Assembly: GCA_013115145.1 (NCBI GenBank)
Contig: JAAPAO010000466.1
Span: 1 to 28,675 of the forward strand
Length of the DNA: 28,675 nucleotides
Origin: Perkinsus chesapeaki
Taxonomy: Eukaryota; Perkinsozoa; Perkinsida; Perkinsidae
Direction: 5' to 3'
The notes under the pieces: generated by a model
What the model was told of the DNA's origin: nothing
The model's input: the letters and a program-made list of their open reading frames with translations, nothing else
The model's database searches: none
Shown: positions 10,162 through 19,777 of the stretch, one piece after another
How the letters are laid out: each line of letters begins with the position of its first letter
How positions within the stretch are numbered: the stretch's first letter is position 1
Made by a program: the position numbers and the translations under genes

Positions 10162-13130
10162 CTATCGAGTTGGTTGATAAGCTGCAGCTAGTTCCATCGC
10201 CAGGTCACGAAGACACTCTCGACGATCGTTATATCGGCCAAGCCTGCTTCGCATCACACTGTTTGCCGGCTCAAGGATTCTCCCGAGGTCGCTTCGATAA
10301 AGAAGGTCGAATCCGCCAATCCTTCTCAAATCAGGATACTTATCCCTAGGGATGACCTCTTCAGTGTTCAGGACGTTGAATGCGTCATCTAGCATGTTGA
10401 ATTTCATTCTGTAGTCATTTTTAGTGTTGGCTGTCAGGCTGGGGGATGCATTGACCTCAAGCAGCCATGGCTTCAACTCAGCGTCCAACATCACATCGTA
10501 GCCGTACAGTTCGAAACTATGCCTGTCCGGTGCAACCTTCGCCTCCACTGCTTTGAGTGAGACGATAATGAGGCTTTCTATGTCGAAGAGCGCCTTGTCA
10601 ACCCGACTCCCTCCGAATCTGCTGACTAGGAAGCTCTTAAGCTCGTTCAGGTCGTACTTGCCACCGTGTGACGCATCGTATCCGGGTGACACTTTTTGTA
10701 CAGCTACATTCGTCAAATGGACGGCATTGTTCGTCATGCTGCTCTTCGAGTTAGAATAACGAGACATCGATAGTCTAGCAAACCCTTCGCGATAAACCCA
10801 AACCGTCAAAGGTGAGTAGCTCGGCACGAGTACGTAAATCCGAAGGTCAAATTTCTTGCCACCTGCATAGAGTAGAAATACGTGGTGATAAACGCCTCAT
10901 GTTTGTGATATTATTTTATCACCCAGCAGCAAAGGGTTTGAGATATATCTCTGAACAATGTAGGCCTCGACCACACCAGGTGGAAGCCCCGTTATATTCG
11001 TGCCTGCCGATTTCTCCTCGTTGGAGTTTGTCTGAGAATAATAAACACCGTTACAAAATAATACAACATGACATAATTATCGAATATTTCATTCAATTTA
11101 AGGAGTTTGTTGATGTTTCTTTGACAGTTAAGCCTCTAGACTGTATAAATCATGACAGATGACAATTTGCCAGCGAGGTATTTTCGCTCGCCCAGTAAGT
11201 TTCCGTGAAACTGCCGGATTTGAAATTTATTTTGAAAAAATCCGTGCTTGCCACCAGCAGCACGATTCACTCACCTGGTTTGTGCGTTGACTTTGAGCCT
11301 TACCCACATTTCCGACTGGTGCTCGTTCGCCAACTGAAAGCCTTCTTCCGCCAATTGGAGCTGCTTTGCTGCCCCCACTATTTTGTTGAGCGGCTGCCAT
11401 TAGCTGAGCCATGTGAGACATACTACCTGACACGAACGACGCAAGAAAAGACATAGGAAAACACCAAATTAAAAAGCAAAACATCTAGTCGAATTGTTTT
11501 GCTGTGCTATACGCGTTTCATGGCTGCGGCGAGTTAAGCAAGAAGTGCTCCCAAGAGCATTAAGCCACAGCAGTTACTCCTACTATAGCATGGCAGTGGA
11601 AAAGGTAATATTTTTAAAATGCTGCATTCGTCTGCACTTATACTCTTCTGAGTTGTGAAATATCGAATGGAGCATGCGCTCCAAAGGCATTAAATTGTTC
11701 CGAACAATTTGTTAATCCAGAATCGATACCTATCTTAACAGCACCCTTCCAAATAGTCGAGGCCTGATCTACATAAGATCAGCTGCGTGCTGAACTGATA
11801 ACACTTAATAGATCCAGCTTCAGTACGGCGTTCATTGGTCGTAGTGGATACGGCCGCCGTATTACGGCGTGTGCTCGATCACAGCCCATCGATGAGTATC
11901 AATGAAAGTTTTACATCTCAACGTCGGTGATGATGTTACTTATTTTTCCGCCTTTCCAATCGCTTATTTGTGATAGCCTATCAAACAAGAATATCCCTTT
12001 CCCTTGCGCAGTGTTCGTCGGTTTCATTATCCACCAACCCCCACCGCTGCCCCCTCTCTTAAATCTCTCCGAAAACACAGCATAATCATTAGGTAGGACC
12101 TAATCGCCGTCCGAGCTCATCATGCTGCCCAGCATGCTGTACAGTGTACATAGGTCTCGAGTATGCAACCGTCCAGCAACACTTTCCATGTCTCGTCGCA
12201 GTCCTCGCTTCGCACGGACGCTTTTTCTCTCGCTCGGTTCAAATTCTTTGCCTGTTGAGAATCCACGATGGCGTGGCGACTGGTGACTGGTACCAGCATA
12301 TCCTTCCGAGTGAGCTGGTAGTGGTTCCGGAAATGGTTCACCTTCTGTGTCGGGCCGAGATAGATCTTATCAAATATTTCCGACACCCACTCCTTATCAA
12401 ACCTGGAGGAGATTTCAACCAAGTTGGTCGGGACGCCCACCAAAAAATGTCGCATTCGACTTGGAGCTTTCCGCGTGGACCCTGCTAATAAAAAGATGTT
12501 TCTAATGCAAGCCGTATGTTTCCGGACTTCTTGCTCTCTCCCATCGTTTGCAATATACCGTGAAAAGCGTGTTGCTGCCGGATCGCTCGAATCGACTTCT
12601 TCAGCTGGGGAGGTCTCTTCGTAACTGAGACCTTTTCTAATATCATCTCGAAGATATGTCACGGCCGAGACCGTGTTATTGACGTATCGAAGAGGGTACA
12701 TTTTCTTGTCGGATCTCCAACCAAAGACTTTAAGAATTCGTTGGTCAGCAGGGTGTTTTAAGCTCAAAAGCATGAAAGATTTCAGCGCGAAAGCCTTTTG
12801 GTCGAATCCTAGGTTGAAATGGTTTGAGGTCAGTTCAAATTCAACGTAGCACCATCATCATAGTAGTGTCCCGTCTAATCAGTTAGCTCACCCTCTCGAA
12901 ACGAGCACATCGTAAATGACGTTTTTGAAAGATGTGCGGAATTTGATTCGCCGAAAGCCGCCTTTATGTGCTTTAGTTTTTCCTTCTTTAGCTGGTCTGG
13001 TTCCCACCGGCTGCGCTTTCGCTGGAAAGAGGAACAGTCGCAAGTATTCGGTCATTTCCGCCAGCTGAGCAAGGAACGGCGGCATGCAGTGGTGCGTGAG
13101 AGAGTCGACGCGGAGGTAAATCGAAGGCAT
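10162..13130 (-). CDS. TTLL9: Tubulin--tyrosine ligase-like protein, TTLL9-like polyglutamylase
   Basis: ATP-grasp enzyme that adds glutamate chains to tubulin tails; TTLL9 acts on axonemal microtubules. Exons: 12892-13130, 12183-12624 (right end provisional), 11915-12099, 11275-11422, 10923-11031 and 10162-10862, about 607 residues. Landmarks in order: FRTSFKNVIYDVLVSRG, the TTL motif HFRNHYQLTRKD, ATP-binding WWIMKPTNTAQGKGIFLF, IVQRYISNPLLL followed across a splice by GGKKFDLRIYVLV, VHLTNVAVQK, and the catalytic FELYGYDVML...KPWLLEVNASPSLTA. A low-complexity insert (SSDPAATRF...) separates the first two motifs, and the WCDV-type motif expected there is missing. Another insert (MAQLMAAAQQNSGG) follows the ATP motif. 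The C-terminus GGFDLLYR matches TTLL9 best; TTLL1 is the alternative. ATG 13130 directly follows an in-frame TGA. Confidence 0.9.
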
Positions 13131-13555
13131 TCAGCGCTCGGGCAACAGCGGGTCGGATAAGATACAATAGGAGTCTACGTTCCTACTCGGTTCATCTATC
13201 CCCACTCTATGGTGAGACAGTGAGACTGCTATACATTGTTATAGATAAATATCTTATGCTTATTTATATCACTGCGGAATATGATAATATATATTTTATA
13301 TATCTCTATATCATTCATATTTATTATGTACAATATATTAGTGATACTTATTGATACCGATTATATCACATCTTCGATCTATTTGTACTTATAGACATTA
13401 ACGCTCCAACAAGATCGATATCGAACGTGTCTCTCAAGCTGGACTCAACGCTCCAGAATGCCCCGGTGATCGAGCACATCACCGCGGCTTTGGGTTGAAC
13501 ACAAGACGTCTCGACTGCACATCAGGTGATGAAATATCATGACACCGCGGAATCA
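13131..13555. other. AT-rich intergenic gap
   Basis: 425 bases between the TTLL start and the enkurin stop. 13240-13380 is very AT-rich. No exon was found. Confidence 0.4.
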
Positions 13556-15039
13556 CTATTCATCGAGCTTGATGAGAATCTAGGACAAAGCAGATTGAAG
13601 CATGCGAGATAAGAGCCTCACTTCAGACTCGCTGAACTTTTTAATAGCGGCTTCGACCTCTTCAATGCTTGCTTCAATCGACTTTTGCCTTTCTTGCTGA
13701 CGCCTAAGCTCGATTCTCAAAGGAAGGGCTGAGTACTCCTTCTCTAGTGAGGCTTTACCTGAACTCTAAATGGGCTACTGCAAACAAGCACCATTCACAA
13801 AGCATTCACTGAAAATCCATTTAGTGTAAAGCGCGGACAGAATTAATAATTATAATTATCTTTAAGAGGCTAACGGTATGGGGTCATTAATAAGGTGAAA
13901 GTGATTATAAGATACAATGTTTATATCCATACACTGTATATACGTAACCATATACACCCGTGTCGAATGCGTGCAACTGGGCATATACAGATTGGGCGAG
14001 ACATTAATATCATATAACTACCATGGCTGAGGGTCTACTACAGAAGTATGGCTGCTACATGCTCAGTAGAACTCATTTTTTAGGTCGCGCACAACTTTTG
14101 CTAAAATTGTGTGAGGGGGTGTATATATAATGGATACGTAAGACCATTGATATAAAAAGAAAATATATACATATATATACCATATATATTTATATGATAT
14201 ATACAATAAACCATAAAGATAAGCGTTAACTATTAGCATATCCTTACGACTCTTCAAGTGCTCTAATATATCTTTTTGCTCATCCTCAGCCATATAGCGA
14301 TATCTGATGAAATATTAAAGCTGTCGAAGAGACAACGGTGGCGGCCAATGCAAGAAGGAAATGTTTGTTTTAAAAGGGACTGATAAAGCCCGCTGTAGTA
14401 CGAGGGGATTACTCACCCCGGCGGTGCCTCCTCCAGGCGTTTTTGTTCATCAAGTAAGGCTTGTAATCTTGCGCGCTCCCGACGAGTGATGCTGAGATAA
14501 CTTATCACCACTGTTATACCGTAGAGACGATAATTGCAAGGTTAACAACAATAAGCAAATAGCGTGAGGAATGATTCCTCCTCCTCAACCCATGAGAGTC
14601 GGAGGAGGCTTTCTAGGACTGTCCCAGCTGATACATATGCCGATGGATGACAGACTGTCGAGATCATCCGACCCTCGAGTCTACATTTATAACCCCCCGT
14701 ACATGTTTATAATTTACGGCACTTGTTGGCATCTAAGGTTTTTACGTAATATAGAGCATTGAATATCTAATTTCTATCGTGCTGTCAGCTTACTGTATTT
14801 CTAAGCCGACACATATAAGAATGCTACTATAACACGTCCAACGCATCGTAATTGACTTCGACGCACAAGCCTTACTATTCTGGTACTTTTCCAAAGCTCT
14901 TATGCATCTTCGGTCCTTCGTTAGGGTCACTTTGAACCTGTCTAATATTACTAACAAACGGTCATTTACAATCAACTCACCTGAGGGCATTTACGCTGCA
15001 CGCCACTCCCTCCTTTTTGACTGTCACTATCTGAGACAT
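13556..15039 (-). CDS. ENKUR: Enkurin-domain protein (enkurin-like)
   Basis: Enkurin is a microtubule inner protein of motile axonemes, also known as a TRPC adaptor. Exons: 14981-15039, 14417-14491, 14248-14303, 13622-13758 and 13556-13579, giving about 116 residues. The C-terminal enkurin domain is clear: RLEEAPPGYRYMAEDEQ, then ILEHLKSRKASLEKEYSALP, then a charged helix (ERQKSIEASIEEVEAA) and the short tail ILIKLDE. This follows the family pattern PPG..L-EER-LLE-LK....L-EYQ-LP. The start MSQIVTVKKEGVACSV sits just after TTTTTTAG, a good acceptor for either a 5' intron or a spliced leader. The 489-base first intron may hide another exon (a candidate lies near 14880-14950, FKVTLTKDRRCIRALEKY), since metazoan enkurin is longer. 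Upstream neighbour of the TTLL9-like gene on the same strand. Confidence 0.85.
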
Positions 15040-15314
15040 CCTAAAAAAGCACGAAACCGCTAAAACACTTGGAAGAAGTCGGGTCGAAATCCCAGTGGAA
15101 GACGGTAGACATAGAAAATACAGAAGACTCTTCGTATGCGGAAAAGTACGACTCAAGAATATTTTCTGTAAAATACAGATAATCGATTACTTAGCGTAGC
15201 GTAAGTAGGTAGTGCATAATACCGTTGTCCTCATTTGGACGCAAATACTGTCTCTACAGATGCAAACCGTAATAAACCTCGTAAAAATATTCTTGTTCGA
15301 CTCAGTAGCGATAA

Positions 15315-16499
15315 TTAGCTTATCTTCGATACCCTCAACTTTCTCACCTCAATTTTCCCACTTTTCTTCTCCATAAAACGAGAAGGCACCTCCGAGAACC
15401 TCTTCATCTTAAATGGCACTTGTCGCTGTTTTTCGTCCTCCTGAAACACTTCCATCACAAATCGACATAACCGTTTCGTCTCACCTTCGTTTTCTTGGCT
15501 TTGCGATTTTCGATTATTTTTTTAATGTTCAAAAGATTCTCCTTTATTGCATCGCGATCGCACCTCTTCCTGTCCTAAAAAGCCTGCTTCAGCTTTGAGC
15601 CCTAAGCCATCTCTTTATTATCAATACTAATGGAGGAACTAAAGTGGAGTTATCTAAAGTATCACCACTTCTGTGCTGAATTGCGATATATCTATTCGCC
15701 AACGGAGCTCTGCTAAAGGCGTCCTCTGTAAGTATCCAAGAGTTACGAGTAAAAGTTCGATAGAAACGCGATCTGTTACAGATCATCTGTAAACCTACGA
15801 AGAGCTTCACCCGTTGTCCCTGGGCCGGGGACATTCTATCCTCCCCTGCTCCGAAGCTCTACAGAGGGAAATACGAAACCGCTTCGTTAAAAGCAATTCT
15901 GGCTGCAACTGGCCATTGGCCAATCACGAGCAAAGAAGGCAACTTATGGCTTAGTTTGAGGTTTAGACTTAAAGTTGTGAGAAGGAAGCCAATGTGACCT
16001 ACAATTGTGTTATCTGTCTGCTGCATTAGCGAGCTGATTGCAGCTCCTGATCTGGCGGCGTATCCGACAGAGACTCTCATTTGAGATATTATTATACTGC
16101 AAAAATTCACCATTGCAATTCGTAGACGAATTCGGAGAAAAGGTGCGAAAATTCCGCCTGTAATTCGCGAGAAAATTATCGAAATCGGTAAAAAATCTTT
16201 TGTTTTACATTTTGGTGAAAAGTCTAATCTTTCCTTCTTTGATGAAAATGTCTTATGCGGAGACACCCAAGAGATGTTTCCCTAACGTTCAGCTGAACAA
16301 CCGATTCACCTTCAGGAATATTAACCCTGGCATTATCGAATACCAAAAAGAACTTTAATGGCACGATAATAACAATATTTTTTCAGAAAGATAAAATATT
16401 CCTTCCATTCATCGGTTTCGTTACATCGCGTCTGGCCCCAGTGGTATCAAAGCCAAGGAGTGATGCAATTGATTACCGGGCTGATGGAGCCAAAGCCAT
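15315..16499 (-). CDS. Probable COMM-domain protein, exon map incomplete
   Basis: COMMD proteins form the Commander complex in endosomal sorting. Two exons carry the signature: 15670-15730 region, PLAELRWRIDISQFSTEV, matching the W-R-x-D strand of COMM domains; and 15390-15440, QRQVPFKMKRFSE, spliced in phase to 15315-15338 LRVSKIS, giving the F-x-E-L-R motif. The likely start is ATG 16499 (MALAPSA, exon 16477-16499), 54 bases downstream of the stop of the LRR gene. The middle exons (candidates near 16003-16085 and 15790-15850) cannot be joined with confidence, and the terminal helix is shorter than usual. It could be two short genes. The domain call rests on two short motifs. Confidence 0.45.
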
Positions 16500-16553
16500 G
16501 CCCCGACCAGCCGCCACCAAAACGCAACACTCGTAACATAACAAAATACAACT

Positions 16554-19153
16554 TCAACTCATAGATGCTGTGCGTTGCACAATTTCTGTCCCCATAATTG
16601 AGGAACACGAAAACGTATCCAGTCGGCCTTTAGTTCGCAACCGAGCTTCAGCTAACAACAGGCTAACAAAATGGCGTCACGGCGTCACACTCACCCGTCC
16701 TTTCTTCCAGACCGCTCTTTGGTGGCTCCGGAGGATCTGCCGCCATCAAAGCATCCTTCGCTCTACTCAGACACCCCTCAAGCCTCGACGCTTTGAGACA
16801 TTTCTAAAGCCAATTTCTCATACCAAACTTCCTTCAACTCACCTCTCGTGCTCCCTTCAAATCCTCGTTATCCCTCAGCCGTTTCGCCTCCCTATACAGT
16901 AGATCAATCTCCCTCCGCAGTCGACCTTCGTCCATAAACCTGGCCAGCCTTCCCATCAGTAACAACCCTCCTCTTGCTCACCTCCACGGTAGCTCCTCGA
17001 GCACTACGCGGAGAAAGTCCTTCGATTGCACACTAGCTTCAGCAGTCGGAAACAAGCTCCGAACTGAACCATTCATTCCTCATTATCGTTACTAAATGAC
17101 CGGACCTCTGGCATCGCCTGCGCTCCTGTCGACACCCAGCGCAAGTTCTCGACCCAACTCTCCGGCCGCTCCCTCCTCTCCAGCGATCGTGGACAAGACC
17201 TCAATGCAATTTTCCCGAGTAAAATTATCCGGAATTTTTCCTTCTAAAATCTTCTTTAATTTCGCCACCTACCACTCAATAATAAAGAATCAGAGTGCGA
17301 TTTGACCGACGACCTCCCACGGGTTCAATGCCCTATGCTCGGCGGCGATTCGCCGACTTCTCCTTCCCTGCATTTCCAGATTCCCCTGGCTGGTGGGAGG
17401 TTCTGATGGTGGTATCGGCGCTGTCACCAGACCCCAGCTGAAGCGGAAAATATCATCTACCGTTCACCCTGGGCCAGGGACCAGAGCTCTGTAGTTCCCA
17501 ATCGACTATGTTAAGATACCCTACATAGTAAGTGCATCCCTTTACAAAATGACATATTTCATATACGACGAGTTTGATAATCATTGCTCCGTCATTTTGA
17601 TCTCTGGACCATTTTACTTCACATTTTGTTCGCCCCGTGAACTTTTTATGAAACCGTCGGAAAATGGACGGTTACAAATTGCCCTCCAGCTGCTATTAAT
17701 CAAGCTCCTTGAGGCCTCCCATTCACCTCGCCGTCTCCCGTTCTTCCTCCCTCCTGGCCAGTTTATCTCTAATTTCTTTTGCCTCCGCAAAAGCTTCTGT
17801 TTCGCTCACACTAGCTTTGATTATCTCCGATAACTGTGCGGAGAATAATGCATCACAGCTACCATCTACATCAGCCTACCGAGGGTCTCCGTTTAGTTTT
17901 CGAGGATGCGGGATCTTCCCTAGTCTCTCGTTCGCTAAAACCGACTGGTGTATTGTCCAGCGATGTCAATGTACGCAAAGTGCCGAGGACCGCTGAAAAA
18001 GAGAAGCGTTGTTAATTTCTGGGTACTAATGAAGAGCAGATCGCTGCAAGCGCTCATGGTTGAATGGGTTACTATCCGGTTGGAGGTCTCCAAAAGCCCC
18101 GACTTGGAACTGATTCTAGTCCCGTTTGACTATTGTAGTCATCCATCATTGGTTCATAACACTTGACCAATACCTTGCGTTAACATTTCGTTACCATTTT
18201 GTTACCATTTCGTTGCCATTTGTTATGATTTCTCTCAATTTGTTATGAATGTCTCTTAGTATTTTCTTCCGCTTAGTTATTCGTTTTCGACTCGCCGATA
18301 GATTCACCCTCTCTCTTCTCACCACGGCAATCACAAACGTCAGATTGGCGCTGATATCACTTCCCAGATTAACAGCCCGAGAAGCCCCTCTCTGCGGCTG
18401 CAGTGTCAAATTCAGCGCTCCTCAAAATGGCGATTTGCTTTAATTCATCCGCCTACCTTTTCTGTAGCCTTTCCCATCCGCACAAGGGTTCTCGCTGAGG
18501 TCCAATTCCGACAGAAAATGAAACCTGAAAAAACTACCCGTTTTCGGTATGGCAGAAAGCTACCTCGAAAGGAATCTTAATTGTTGCCGTAAGTCATCCA
18601 GTCGATTCGAGCAAGCCACCAACTTCCTCAGAAATGTGCAGCTCTCGATGCCGTGGAGATTTGTCAAGTGATTATTGGATACATATAACTGAGAGAAACG
18701 AATATAGGGAATAATGGTTAAGTGATGACTAGACTACTCTATTCGGGGTTGTTGGATAATACTATGGATTAATACCCTATTAATAACGCCCTAGTAGCCT
18801 ACCTCTTGCAGTCTTATTTGGTTCTTTAACTTCATCAACCCACTAAGTTTATTTCCTTCTAACCACAACACTTCTATATTGCAAAAGTGATCAATCTCCG
18901 AACTGATATCAAAGCTCCCCTTATCGCAAAGGTATCTAATCAACCTCCAACATATCTTCTTAACCAACCTAAGATACCCTCACAGATCCGTGCATTCTCG
19001 CGCACCCTTCCTAGTCTTGCTGGCCACGCACGTCCAGGGGTCCAAGAAATCTTCAACCAGTTCATCTGTCAGAATCACTTCAGACACATTTTGCGAATTT
19101 CGCCCACCTTCGCCATTCTCCGGTTTCTCGTCGGTAACAACTACATCCGACAT
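16554..19153 (-). CDS. Leucine-rich-repeat protein with coiled-coil tail, LRRC72-like
   Basis: Twelve exons join in phase: 19032-19153, 18803-18968, 18564-18688, 18457-18524, 17880-17992, 17727-17833, 17314-17437, 17106-17268, 16982-17036, 16843-16939, 16695-16803 and 16554-16651, for 448 residues. After an acidic start (MSDVVVTDEKPENGEGG) come SDS22-type repeats: IEVLWLEGNKLSGL, LQELYVSNNHLTNLHGIES, LRKLVACSNRLDDL, LSELDLSENPCAD. The LRR cap follows (LRTLTSLDNTPVGFSERE). The C-terminal half is charged and helical (AKEIRDKLARREEERETA; RREIDLLYREAKRLRDNE), probably coiled coil. The repeat series resembles LRRC72, a poorly studied protein; other ciliary LRR proteins are possible. Donors after exons 7 and 8 are GTCGTC and GTCCGG, which is odd, but phase and reading frame support them. 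The exon boundaries are otherwise consistent. Confidence 0.8.
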
Positions 19154-19777
19154 ACACAGGTAACAGAAACAAAAATATCCTTCGAAAGAGAGTTCACCGA
19201 AATTTATCATTACTATTGCAGTGACTATTTCAGACTAGATAGCTTTTCAAGGCGAAGGATCATCCTCGAGGGTTTCCCCGAATTTTCTTTCCCAGCTCCT
19301 TGAAGGAGGTACCCCACAGTAGTACTGCTACCGTAAAGTACTAACTAGTAATATCATTGCTACAACTATATACCACAATTATCACAGTATAATTTTTGCC
19401 ATGATTAATAACCTACATATGAATTCGGAATTTCGTCGTCTTGAGTCATCCTGGCTGGAGAGTAACCCTGTAAAATGCATCTGTGATATAATTCTTGTGG
19501 ATGGATTTACCATTCCTATGGTAACACACTTTACGGTATGATGAGATATTATTACTCTAACCATACTGCAACATATACTTTCTCTTTTATCGCGACTCTA
19601 ATTAACAACAAAAGTAGCCTTCATTTGGTTGGAAGTGTCAGATGTCAGTGACAGTAGTCGTTTTTATTGTTGTTACTCTTGTTATTGCCGTAGTAAGATA
19701 GTAAAACACGTAAACGTATTATGGTACAGATACAGTCAGATGACGAAGCGTCTCAGAATTGGCCCGATTAGGGGCAA
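19154..19777. other. Intergenic gap, nothing recognised
   Basis: About 620 bases between the LRR gene start and the nucleotidase stop, AT-rich in 19320-19400. No phase-consistent exon, RNA or repeat seen. Confidence 0.4.

Noticed and set aside
15859..16266. 135-codon open frame on minus with hydrophobic stretches
   Set aside because: It runs through splice signals of the COMM-domain candidate, and only the piece near 16003-16085 might be exonic; no motif supports it as one protein.
16570..17305. Plus-strand open frames rich in Ser and Pro
   Set aside because: They are the complement of the charged coiled-coil exons of the minus-strand LRR gene.
18323..18420. Possible extra exon of the LRR gene (GSDISANLTFVIAV)
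   Set aside because: It fits phase on entry, but the LRR cap exon at 17880-17992 joins directly and in phase to 18457-18524 and completes the fold, so this is intron.
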